Assembly: GCA_964523675.1 (NCBI GenBank)
Contig: CAZFZT010000044.1
Coordinates: 1-26,346 of the forward strand
Reading direction: 5' to 3'
DNA from: CAZFZT01 sp964523675
GTDB lineage: Bacteria; Planctomycetota; Phycisphaerae; Phycisphaerales; SM1A02
Length of the DNA stretch: 26,346 nucleotides
The notes below the pieces were generated by a model. That model worked only from the letters and a program-made list of their open reading frames with translations, made no database searches and was not told the DNA's origin. The position numbers were made by a program, and so were the translations under genes. This document shows positions 16,101 through 23,263 of the stretch, piece by piece (positions within the stretch are counted from its first letter, which is position 1; the number at the start of each line of letters is the position of its first letter).

Positions 16101-17789
16101 TCAGAGTGCTAGCAGCGTCTGCATGGTCTCGTCGATGGTCGCGATGTACTTTGCGGCCGCCTGATATTGTCGCTGAAACGTCAAGAGGTTGATTGATTCC
16201 TCGTCAAGCGAAACACCGGAGACAGATTGAATCTGCGCTTCGATGCTCGCGCGGACGGTGTATGTAGTCTCTGCCGCAGCGTTCGCCGCGCTCGTTCGAA
16301 CGGCAAGCCAGTTGACGGAATTTTGCCAGTAACCGGTGAGACTCATTCCGCCCAATTCCGCAACGGCAGCATCCTGGAGGTTGGCAAGCGCGAGGGCTGT
16401 GCCATTGGAGCCATCCACATGCCCTTCGCCTGCTGCGAGCAAGGCGGGGTCATCGACGATGACCTGGTTGACGCCGATGTCGGCCGCATGGCTTCCGGTG
16501 AAGAAGGTGTTGATCCCAAGGGCAGCGAGCGCGCCACTCGTGTCATCGGAGAAGCTGATTTCGTAGCCCGAGCCGGCATTGAGTGTCAATGTATTGCCAG
16601 CGCCGACGCCAGCGGTGACATTGGGTACACCTGTCACGACATTAATTTCATTGATCAGGTCATTGAGCGACATCGTGTTGCCGTCGACCTGGATTTGATG
16701 TGTGGTCTTCACACCAGTTTCAGCGTGTGTGACATGAATCTGGAAGCTCCCATTGCCCACTTGAAAGGGCAAGCCCGACGCGGAGGAGTTGAGTGAAACG
16801 GTTGCGCTTTCTAAGGCATACGAACCTGTAACTGATTTGAAACCCTTGAGCCCCTGTCCCTGCGAATGAATGCGGTTGACCTGAAAGATCAGCTGCGTCG
16901 TAAATGTCTCGAGCGCGGCGGTCATCGGCTCGATGGTTTCTTTACGCTGTGTAACGAGCGCACCAATGGAGCCGCCCGTGACCTGGAGATGCGAGCCGTC
17001 CGAGGCGAGGCGGATCGATACCTGCTTCTGGCCGTCGACGTTCTCGCTATGGAACTTGATCCCCAGCGTGTCAGCCCCAAGCAGTACCGGCAGAGAGTTG
17101 ACGTGAATATCGACGGCGCCACTGGTTTGTTCATGGACGGAGATATCCATGTACTGCGAGAGTTCATTGATGAGAGAGTCGCGCTGGTCGCGCAGCGCTC
17201 CGATCTGCGTCTCGCCTACCTCGGCTTCCATAATCTGTTCATTGAGTGTCGCAATCTCAGTGAGAAGGCCATTGACCTGCTCGACATTCACCGCGAGATT
17301 CGAATCAACCTGCGTTCGCAGTGAGTTGTAGTCCTCCCGCATGGTCGCAATACGCGCGGCGAGGGATTGCCCCTGTTGAATCACCAAGCCGCGGACGGCA
17401 ATGTCGGTCGGAGTGTTTGCAAGCTCTGAGAAGCTATTGAAGAAGGCGGAGAGTTCGCTGGAGAGGTCGTTGTCGCTCAATTCGTTCTGCAGCGTCTCCA
17501 TCGCGGTGAGGAACTGCTGATTGACCATCGCCGCGTGTTCGTTGCTCGTGGCATTTCGAAATCGCGACTGAAGTGCGAAATCGATTTCCCGACGTATGGC
17601 GAGCATGCGAACGCCTTGGCCGATCGAGTGGCCCGCCAGCATCTGGCCGCGCATCGGCGTGAGATGAATGCTGCGACGATGGAAACCCTTCGTGGCTGCA
17701 TTTGCCATGTTGTCGCCGGCGACCTGCAATGCGGTCTGGCTCGTCAGCAGGGCGGAGCGTCCAATTTGAAGTGCTGCATTGAGACTCAT
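16101..17789 (-). CDS. flgK: Flagellar hook-associated protein 1, FlgK
   Basis: 562 residues, near the usual size. The N-terminus carries the rod/hook/HAP motif (ALQVAGDNMANAATKGFHRR), preceded by LQIGRSALLTSQTAL. The C-terminus has the FlgK signature SLDEESINLLTFQRQYQAAAK followed by YIATIDETMQTLL (two adjacent segments). The middle is variable, with a coiled-coil-like stretch at ~140-200. FlgK is secreted through the flagellar export apparatus and forms the first hook-filament junction ring. It follows the flgN-like chaperone gene by 26 bp and precedes flgL, the conserved order. The Shine-Dalgarno is weak (GAGCAGG, ~9 nt). Confidence 0.96.
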   Translation of the reverse strand: MSLNAALQIGRSALLTSQTALQVAGDNMANAATKGFHRRSIHLTPMRGQMLAGHSIGQGVRMLAIRREIDFALQSRFRNATSNEHAAMVNQQFLTAMETLQNELSDNDLSSELSAFFNSFSELANTPTDIAVRGLVIQQGQSLAARIATMREDYNSLRTQVDSNLAVNVEQVNGLLTEIATLNEQIMEAEVGETQIGALRDQRDSLINELSQYMDISVHEQTSGAVDIHVNSLPVLLGADTLGIKFHSENVDGQKQVSIRLASDGSHLQVTGGSIGALVTQRKETIEPMTAALETFTTQLIFQVNRIHSQGQGLKGFKSVTGSYALESATVSLNSSASGLPFQVGNGSFQIHVTHAETGVKTTHQIQVDGNTMSLNDLINEINVVTGVPNVTAGVGAGNTLTLNAGSGYEISFSDDTSGALAALGINTFFTGSHAADIGVNQVIVDDPALLAAGEGHVDGSNGTALALANLQDAAVAELGGMSLTGYWQNSVNWLAVRTSAANAAAETTYTVRASIEAQIQSVSGVSLDEESINLLTFQRQYQAAAKYIATIDETMQTLLAL

Positions 17790-17815
17790 GGCATGAACCT
17801 GCTCGGTGGGGGGTG

Positions 17816-18349
17816 CTAGCTACGTACATCGACGCTGAAGTCAAGCTGCGTGCCGACTGCAAGACGACCTTTTTGCTCATAAACACCTGCTCGAGTGAGC
17901 GCGGAGCGAACGGACTGCATGACGCCGCTCATATGCCGCGCCAGCGTGTCCGCAGCGGCGCGAACAATCGAACTGCGTTCCTTGGCCTGAGTGGCGGCGC
18001 TGCGGAGTTGCTCAGCGATGTCAAGGAGCCGCTCGCGATCGGCTTCACTCGGAAGCGCCTCGGCGATCTGTGTGATACGAAGCGGCGCAGTTGCGTTCGA
18101 ATCGATGACTCCGCTCAGCTGCTGCAGGAGTTTGATGCGCGTTCGTTCGGCGACGGCCAGACGCTCGATGATCGCGTGCTCCTTCTCAAAGATGGCAGGC
18201 ATCACCTCAAGCTGTGCGTGGCGAATGGCTTCGCTCTTCTGCTCAATACATTCGAGGAGTGCGCGATACTCCCTGAGTTGCGACTCGAGGACCTGAGCCA
18301 GTGCTGCGACCTGTTGTGAAAGCGATGTTGACTTGGCGATGGATGTCAT
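17816..18349 (-). CDS. flgN: FlgN-like flagellar export chaperone
   Basis: 177 residues, almost entirely alpha-helical and rich in Glu, Gln, Arg and Ala, with heptad-like patterning. The N-terminal helix (LAQVLESQLREYRALLE, then CIEQKSEAIRHAQ) matches the FlgN family pattern, as does the position immediately before flgK. FlgN binds FlgK and FlgL in the cytoplasm and delivers them to the export gate. The start overlaps the flgJ stop by 4 bp (ATGA), so translation is coupled. Sequence identity is weak, as usual for FlgN; the context carries much of the assignment. Confidence 0.8.
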   Translation of the reverse strand: MTSIAKSTSLSQQVAALAQVLESQLREYRALLECIEQKSEAIRHAQLEVMPAIFEKEHAIIERLAVAERTRIKLLQQLSGVIDSNATAPLRITQIAEALPSEADRERLLDIAEQLRSAATQAKERSSIVRAAADTLARHMSGVMQSVRSALTRAGVYEQKGRLAVGTQLDFSVDVRS

Positions 18350-18705
18350 GGTTTGGATTGCGGTGCATGTAGGCGATCAACCACGGCATCCACGACTGCA
18401 AAGTTCGTGCCGCTCATGATCTGATCCGCAATCTGTTGATCGATGATTGGACCGAAACGCCGCTCCGCCATCGTGGGTGCGAACGGCCCCGTCGCAAAGC
18501 TGGTCTCGCGGACTGAAGCGAGCAGCGGAACGACGAATGCGGAGGCAACGAGTGATTTCGCAGCTTCGCGCGCTTCAACCTGGCGCGCATCCGGACTCTG
18601 GAGAGCATCAGCATCGCGCAGAGCGTCTCCGAATGAAGAACCACCCAGTGCGCTGGGATGTGGCGCGGGGTTGAAGTTCGCTGGTCGAATGGATGCGACA
18701 TTCAT
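18346..18705 (-). CDS. flgJ: FlgJ-type rod-binding protein (single domain, no muramidase)
   Basis: 119 residues. Residues ~45-105 match the N-terminal rod-binding domain of FlgJ: AAKSLVASAFVVPLLASVR, then GPFAPTMAERRFGPIIDQQIADQI (adjacent segments). The C-terminal peptidoglycan hydrolase domain of gamma-proteobacterial FlgJ is absent, which is common outside that group. The protein would act in the periplasm as rod-assembly scaffold. It starts 2 bp after the flgI stop and its stop overlaps flgN, so flgI-flgJ-flgN form one tight operon. The first ~40 residues are poorly conserved. Confidence 0.85.
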   Translation of the reverse strand: MNVASIRPANFNPAPHPSALGGSSFGDALRDADALQSPDARQVEAREAAKSLVASAFVVPLLASVRETSFATGPFAPTMAERRFGPIIDQQIADQIMSGTNFAVVDAVVDRLHAPQSKP

Positions 18706-18707
18706 GG

Positions 18708-19820
18708 CTAATCCACCACGACCTGCGCGTGAAGTGCGCCTGTCTTCTTGAGTTCATGGATAATGGCGATCTGGTCGTTCACACCGACATTGAGTTGGTC
18801 AAGCGCACGAAGCAGATCGACCAGCCGCGTCGAAGCCCGGCTTCGACGGTCTGTTGTGTCAATGCCGGTCCAGGTGCGCGTCTCGACGAGTGGATTGAAC
18901 TCGTTCGGCTCTGGCTCGGGCGTGATGCTTGTGATGGACAGGCCGCGATGGGTGATACCGACCGGTCCAATCTCGACATTGCCGGAGACGAGAATGATTC
19001 CCTGCTTCTCATTGATGACGATTCGCGCCTCCGTCTGAAGGAGTGATGGGTCGATGGGGATCGTCATCAGGACTGCAATGAACTGTGCAGGACGGGGTCG
19101 ATCGGCAGGTGGGATGATGATGCGAATGTTCTTTGCATCTTCAACGCGGGCGACATCAGCGTACCCTTCCAGCACGAACTCGTCATTGATGGCTGCAGCG
19201 ATGGTTGTTGCCACGGGGTAGCCGGCATATTGGTCCTTCAGGACCAGCGTGATGGTGCCATTTGGGCTCACGGGGTTGGTCCGGATGTCCTGGAGCATTT
19301 GGCCACCGAGTCGCACGACACCGCTGCGGGGGTTGATCCCTTCGATTGCGATCGCGCCACTCGCATACGCCATCGGCATGAGGTCGGGCGAATCAGGCAG
19401 GGGCGGCCGCAGCATCGAAACGACAAGGCGACCGCCTGCCAGTGAGGTCGCATTGAAGAGCGTTTCAACATAGACATCGAGCCGATCACCCTCACGTACG
19501 CCGGTTGCCGGAATCTCCAAAGTCACCTGCACGAGCGCGTAGGCGTCTGCCTTGGCTAGGTCGTCGATGCTCGCGATGGGATTGCCGAGGTTCTGCATCA
19601 GCTGCGCATACGGACGCGCAGCGACAAGCGAATCTCGTGACTGATCCCCCGTGCCGTCGAGTCCGATGACGATTCCCATTCCGGTGAGAACGTTCCGCTC
19701 GTGTCCCTTGATGCGGACGAGATCCTGCACTGTTGTCGCGGATGTCGGCGCGATTATTGCGCCAAGCGCAATTGCCGCGCTCAAGGCAGTCAGAATGTTT
19801 CGGATTCGACGCGTTTTCAT
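18708..19820 (-). CDS. flgI: Flagellar P-ring protein FlgI
   Basis: 370 residues, the family length. A Sec signal peptide (~1-28, ending PTSA) precedes the mature protein. Conserved segments are VQDLVRIKGHERNVLTGMGI with GLDGTGDQS, the NLGNPI region, NVEIGPVGITHRGLSI, and the C-terminal LRALDQLNVGVNDQIAIIHELKKTGALHA (two adjacent segments). FlgI forms the periplasmic ring around the rod in the peptidoglycan layer, which implies a Gram-negative envelope. AGGAGG lies 8 nt before the ATG. flgA and flgH, the common upstream partners, are not here; a lipoprotein gene of unknown function lies upstream instead. Confidence 0.97.
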   Translation of the reverse strand: MKTRRIRNILTALSAAIALGAIIAPTSATTVQDLVRIKGHERNVLTGMGIVIGLDGTGDQSRDSLVAARPYAQLMQNLGNPIASIDDLAKADAYALVQVTLEIPATGVREGDRLDVYVETLFNATSLAGGRLVVSMLRPPLPDSPDLMPMAYASGAIAIEGINPRSGVVRLGGQMLQDIRTNPVSPNGTITLVLKDQYAGYPVATTIAAAINDEFVLEGYADVARVEDAKNIRIIIPPADRPRPAQFIAVLMTIPIDPSLLQTEARIVINEKQGIILVSGNVEIGPVGITHRGLSITSITPEPEPNEFNPLVETRTWTGIDTTDRRSRASTRLVDLLRALDQLNVGVNDQIAIIHELKKTGALHAQVVVD

Positions 19821-19823
19821 GGT

Positions 19824-19836
19824 GGACCTCCTGTCC
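19824..19836 (-). promoter_or_regulatory. Hairpin with flgI ribosome binding site in the loop
   Basis: Minus sense GGAC-AGGAG-GTCC is a perfect 4-bp stem presenting AGGAG, the flgI Shine-Dalgarno, as a pentaloop, with GGAGGT matching the 3' half of the CsrA consensus. It is short, so its stability alone is low. Confidence 0.4.
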
Positions 19837-19859
19837 TGAATGAGACAGAAGGTCAGCGT

Positions 19860-19875
19860 TGCAAACGCCGTACCT
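19860..19875 (-). promoter_or_regulatory. Candidate sigma-54 promoter for the flgI operon
   Basis: On the minus strand AGGTACG-N4-TTGCA matches the sigma-54 consensus TGGCACG-N4-TTGCA at 10 of 12 defined positions, with GG and GC separated by exactly 10 bases (GG at 19873-19874, GC at 19861-19862). Transcription would start near 19849, ~28 nt before the flgI ATG. Middle flagellar genes are sigma-54-dependent in many bacteria. No activator gene is in view. Confidence 0.4.
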
Positions 19876-19967
19876 ACGTGTTGGATCGAGGCAAGGTCTG
19901 TGCTATGGAGCTCTCCGCACTCCTTCCTGCCTCCAGCTTCGCGTCCGCCGCTGCCGGTGCTGCGGTA

Positions 19968-21401
19968 TCACTTCCTGCGTTTTACCTCGCCCAGATCCAC
20001 CACGACACGGCCGTGACGATAGAAATCCATATTCAACGTGTCGCGACCGACCGACGTGAAGACCAGGCAGTTGGCGCGAGTGTTGTCGGCATAGTTGATA
20101 TCACCCAGGCCGGGTCCGGTGAACTCGGTGTTGCGAATCCGCTGTACGTGGTAGTGGAAATGGAAGAGTGAGGTGTAGGCCGCATCGAACATCTCCTGCG
20201 GCGCAAGGAACTTATGGTCGTGGTGGCGAATACGCGGCGGGAACTCGACCAGCTCGAACTGTCCAATGCTGTCGAGGCGTAACACACCGCCATATTCGGT
20301 CGATTCGTCCAGGCGGTCACGCTCAGCAAAGTCAAAGAGGTGCTCCACCATGCCCGGCGATTGAACGGCGCGAATAGCCAGGAGCATCGCTGCGAGGTCG
20401 CCCCATGTCAGGACGTCCGCAAATTCATGCAGGCGCTCTCGCCCACTGCGAATGTTGTCATAGTTCGTGCGCGGGACATGATGACGCTGGTCGCGCAGAT
20501 GCGATTCGAGCCGCGCATACAGTTCGCTCCGTGAGCGTTCGAGCAGTTCCGGCTCATGGCGGTACGCTGCGACGATGATGGCGAGGTCGCGCAGTTCCAG
20601 TTCAGATCGGCGAGCCGCATTGAGTGCATTAATCGCCTGCACCGCGTCCGACCAGAACTCCGTCCGTTCCGGGGCGCGAAGTGATCGGAGCCAAAGAATT
20701 TCTTCGCGATTCGCCGGGATGATGCCCAGTTCGCTCGCGCCGGCATGCAGGTCGAGGAGCATGGCGTCATCCGGAGGAAACTCTGCGGAGCGGATCAGAT
20801 CGACAAGCCGACCGCGCTGTCCCAGCCGCAGCATCAACTCCCAGCATCGCGTCCGAAATCCCTGCTGGGCGACAGCGTTGGATTCAACAAAAAGGTCGAA
20901 GATGACGTCAACGACGTGATCCGGCCCATGTAGCCGTGCGAGTGCCTGATACTCAGGCCGATCATTCTCGCTCGCCACGAGTGCGGTCGGCCTCGCCCAG
21001 CTGCTCACCAATGCTGGCGAGAGGTCCGTCCAGCCGCGCTCTGCAATGATTGCAGAAAGCCGCGTAAGCCACCGCCACATCGCAGCATTCATATTGGGCA
21101 GTCGTTGGCGAATCGTTCGTTTGAGCCCTTCGAGGTCAACTTGCGCGAGCCGCTCGACTGCCGCCTCCCGCACTTCGTTGGTGTAGTACGCTGGCTTCCA
21201 GACGAGAGCGTGTAGCTGCTCGATATAGGCGGGGTCTCGGGGCTGTGCATCCAGCATCGCAATGGCAGCAAGCTGCCGCCGCTCGTGTCCATCTGCGCGG
21301 GTCAGTTCGGCCAAGGGATCAGTGATCTTGGGCGCGGCGCATCCGGTGACAGCCAGAGCGAACCAAGCGAAGACAACACCGGCAGTAGAGCGGGTAAGCA
21401 T
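19968..21401 (-). CDS. Predicted lipoprotein of unknown function with HEAT-like helical region
   Basis: 477 residues. The signal peptide ends in a lipobox, LAVTGC, with the modified Cys at 21. Residues ~30-340 are helical, with HEAT-like features such as TNEVREAAVERLAQVDLEGL. The C-terminal ~90 residues look like a distinct domain: HDHKFLAPQEMFDAAYTSLF, HFHYHVQRIRN, GPGLGDINYAD, NCLVFTSVGRDTLNMDFY, RHGRVVVDLGEV. It is His- and Tyr-rich and ends in two predicted beta strands. I recognise no family with confidence. It is co-oriented with flgI, 147 bp upstream of it, in the place where flgH often lies, but it has no FlgH features. No Shine-Dalgarno is visible. Confidence 0.75.
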   Translation of the reverse strand: MLTRSTAGVVFAWFALAVTGCAAPKITDPLAELTRADGHERRQLAAIAMLDAQPRDPAYIEQLHALVWKPAYYTNEVREAAVERLAQVDLEGLKRTIRQRLPNMNAAMWRWLTRLSAIIAERGWTDLSPALVSSWARPTALVASENDRPEYQALARLHGPDHVVDVIFDLFVESNAVAQQGFRTRCWELMLRLGQRGRLVDLIRSAEFPPDDAMLLDLHAGASELGIIPANREEILWLRSLRAPERTEFWSDAVQAINALNAARRSELELRDLAIIVAAYRHEPELLERSRSELYARLESHLRDQRHHVPRTNYDNIRSGRERLHEFADVLTWGDLAAMLLAIRAVQSPGMVEHLFDFAERDRLDESTEYGGVLRLDSIGQFELVEFPPRIRHHDHKFLAPQEMFDAAYTSLFHFHYHVQRIRNTEFTGPGLGDINYADNTRANCLVFTSVGRDTLNMDFYRHGRVVVDLGEVKRRK

Positions 21402-21542
21402 GAGCGCACTTTACTCGCGATATGCGGGCGCTGCTTCAATCGCTGAGCCGATCGGGGGTCCGGCGCCACAGGAGCCGAAGGCCGCAGCGTTCTTCCCATG
21501 CTGGCCAGGTGAACGACTTCGCGATACCATTGATGTGGACGC

Positions 21543-21830
21543 ATGAGCGACAACACGAACATCCACCAGCATGAGCATCGCCCAGGCCGCGATGGCGGGG
21601 CGGGGCTTCGGGACCAAGTGGAGCATGTCCTCAATCTGATCCGACCAGCTGTCCAGTCCGATGGGGGGGATCTGGAGTTAGTCGATGTGAGCGAAGACGG
21701 TGTGGTCGCAGTGCGCTTTCATGGGGCATGCGTCGGCTGTCCGTCAAGCACCATGACGCTCCAGGCGGGCATCGAAAGGAATCTCAAGGAACACATCCCG
21801 GGGGTCACCGCAGTAGAAGCAGTCCCGTAG
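21543..21830 (+). CDS. NifU C-terminal domain (Nfu-type) iron-sulfur cluster protein
   Basis: 95 residues. Residues ~22-95 are the Nfu domain: VEHVLNLIRPAVQSDGGDLELV, with the cluster-binding C-x-x-C in GACVGCPSSTMTLQ and a closing VTAVEAV (the first segment is given without its last residues). Nfu proteins bind a labile [4Fe-4S] cluster, often across a dimer, and pass it to client enzymes. There is no N-terminal IscU-like or degenerate HesB-like domain, so this is the minimal form. It is divergent from the lipoprotein gene (141 bp between starts) and upstream of csrA2. No Shine-Dalgarno. Confidence 0.93.
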   Translation: MSDNTNIHQHEHRPGRDGGAGLRDQVEHVLNLIRPAVQSDGGDLELVDVSEDGVVAVRFHGACVGCPSSTMTLQAGIERNLKEHIPGVTAVEAVP

Positions 21831-21962
21831 GGGCTTCCTGTGCCTTTATAGGGGGTTGAAAGGGCAGTCGCGTCAAAAAAATCCGTGGAATTCAATTGCC
21901 GCGGCCCCCTACCATGAGGTATTCTTGTGCCGGTGGATCGCGCATGCACGCGCTCATGACAC

Positions 21963-21978
21963 AGGGCAGGAGGTCCCT
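21963..21978 (+). promoter_or_regulatory. Hairpin with csrA2 ribosome binding site in the loop
   Basis: AGGG-CAGGAGGT-CCCT is a 4-bp stem with the strong Shine-Dalgarno AGGAGGT in its 8-nt loop, immediately before the csrA2 start. GGAGGT matches the 3' half of the CsrA consensus. Upstream, TTGCCG (21896-21901) and TATTCT (21920-21925), 18 bases apart, form a weak sigma-70-like promoter. Confidence 0.4.
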
Positions 21979-21981
21979 CAG

Positions 21982-22212
21982 ATGCTCGTTATTACACGCA
22001 GGGAAGGCGAAGAAGTCGTCATAGGTGATCCGGCAAACCCGCAGGGGATCGTGCGCATCGTGTCGATCAAAGGCGATCGCGTCCGCGTCGCATTTTCATT
22101 TCCACGCGAAGTGGACGTGCATCGGCGTGAGGTCGCTGATCAGATTGCTGCTTCGAAGCCGGATATCGCAGGCAAGATTCGCCCCGCAGCTGGCGGAGAA
22201 GGCAGGGCGTAA
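21982..22212 (+). CDS. Second, divergent CsrA paralogue
   Basis: 76 residues from the ATG at 21982. An upstream in-frame ATG at 21856 lacks homology and a ribosome site, whereas AGGAGGT lies 8 nt before 21982. The core is recognisable: MLVITRREGEEVVIGD, then VRIVSIKGDRVRVAFSF and PREVDVHRREVADQI. Against standard CsrA it has a four-residue insertion after IGD (the PANPQG region, between strands 1 and 2), and LGI.AP is replaced by VAFSFP. The RNA-contact Arg is kept (VHR, R48). It therefore probably still binds GGA RNA, perhaps with altered specificity or FliW insensitivity. It sits outside the flagellar block, between an Nfu gene and an HMA-domain gene. Confidence 0.88.
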   Translation: MLVITRREGEEVVIGDPANPQGIVRIVSIKGDRVRVAFSFPREVDVHRREVADQIAASKPDIAGKIRPAAGGEGRA

Positions 22213-22243
22213 GCGTGCCGCATCATCACTTGATTCTCCTCTC

Positions 22244-22639
22244 ATGCAACATCACAACGACAATCCTTCAAACCGATCCGAAAAGAGCAGCCGTCCGTTC
22301 GCCGGAGAATGCGTTTTCTGGCTCGTTCTCCTGGTTGCTGTATTCGCAACTCCGGGCTTGATGCACGGGTGTGGAGTCGCTTCGGAATCAACAGTGGCGG
22401 CCGAGGATACGGCCGGGAAGGTCATCCATTTCAAGATTGAGGGGCTTCATTGCGATGGATGTGCCGTAACTGCACGGAACGCGATCGCTAAGATCGACGG
22501 AGTGCAGCGATGCACCGTTTCCTTTGATGATGCATCGGCAGAGGTCGTCGTTGATGCCGAGAATGAGGAAGCGATCGTCTTGAGGGTTATCGAAGCGGTT
22601 GAAGACAAGGGATTTACGGCCGAACCATCCGGATCCTGA
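22244..22639 (+). CDS. Membrane-anchored heavy-metal-associated (HMA) domain protein
   Basis: 131 residues from the ATG at 22244. The frame runs open upstream through csrA2, but that part is a shadow of csrA2. A hydrophobic segment (~23-40) follows a charged N-terminus, so the protein is exported and possibly anchored; LMHGC resembles a poor lipobox. Residues ~58-128 form an HMA domain with the metal-binding GLHCDGCA (C70, C73) and the VTF-like strand CTVSFDDASAEVVV. HMA proteins bind Cu+, Hg2+ or similar ions and pass them to transporters. No P-type ATPase or mer gene is nearby. It follows csrA2 by 31 bp, so co-transcription is possible. No Shine-Dalgarno. Confidence 0.85.
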   Translation: MQHHNDNPSNRSEKSSRPFAGECVFWLVLLVAVFATPGLMHGCGVASESTVAAEDTAGKVIHFKIEGLHCDGCAVTARNAIAKIDGVQRCTVSFDDASAEVVVDAENEEAIVLRVIEAVEDKGFTAEPSGS

Positions 22640-22843
22640 CCGACGCTTACACGTTTCGCAACGATAATGGATGGCAGGGGGATGGGTGGCAGCTGCTTAT
22701 AGGGCTTCAGAGGGTCCGCAGTGCGCGGCAAGATGATCGCGTCGCGCATGTTCTACTGGTCGCACTGGCGAAGGAGAGCCCGCAGCCACGGGACGACTTG
22801 CGGAGGACGATTTCGGCGGACTACAGCCGCCGATAGACTCGGC

Positions 22844-23227
22844 ATGTTGACGCAAACAAGCAGCCGGAGCGCAGCTCCACAGTTCGTCGCAATCGCCAGT
22901 AAGGGCAGCATCATAAGGGCAACTCTTGTGGGGCCATCGGTAGATGAGCGCGCTTCGCAAATCATTTCGCGAGAGGTGAATGGGGCCATTGCCAAGATGG
23001 GCAAGCGGCTTCGCGCTCTGGTGCTTGATATGTCGCAAGTCAACAGGATGACGAGTGTCGGTCTCGGCATGTGCATCGATGTGCGCAACTCCGCACATGT
23101 GGTCGGCGCGGCGACTTATACGGTCGCGCTGAACCGCGAACTGACAGACCTCTTTCGCATGATGCGCATTAACCGTCTCATCACGATGGTCTATGATGAT
23201 GCGGAACTGGCGAAACTTCTGCGGTAA
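22844..23227 (+). CDS. STAS-domain protein (anti-sigma-factor antagonist-like)
   Basis: 127 residues from the ATG at 22844; the frame opens earlier (22721), but the extra 41 residues are basic and unlike the family. The STAS core includes ALVLDMSQVNRMTSVGLGMC followed by VALNRELTDLFRMMRINRLI (adjacent segments). SpoIIAA-type antagonists have D-S-x-G-L at the phosphorylation site; here the sequence is T-S-V-G-L, with S71 kept and the Asp replaced by Thr. It may be a partner-switching regulator or a non-phosphorylated scaffold STAS protein. No anti-sigma kinase or phosphatase lies beside it. The 22640-22843 stretch before it shows no other feature. Confidence 0.85.
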   Translation: MLTQTSSRSAAPQFVAIASKGSIIRATLVGPSVDERASQIISREVNGAIAKMGKRLRALVLDMSQVNRMTSVGLGMCIDVRNSAHVVGAATYTVALNRELTDLFRMMRINRLITMVYDDAELAKLLR

Positions 23228-23263
23228 GGGTTGCTGACGATGGGGCTGATGGAGTTGGCGGAT

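Noticed and set aside
21856..21981. N-terminal 42-residue extension of csrA2
   Set aside because: CsrA proteins begin at MLV; a strong AGGAGGT precedes the ATG at 21982 and the extension has no family match.
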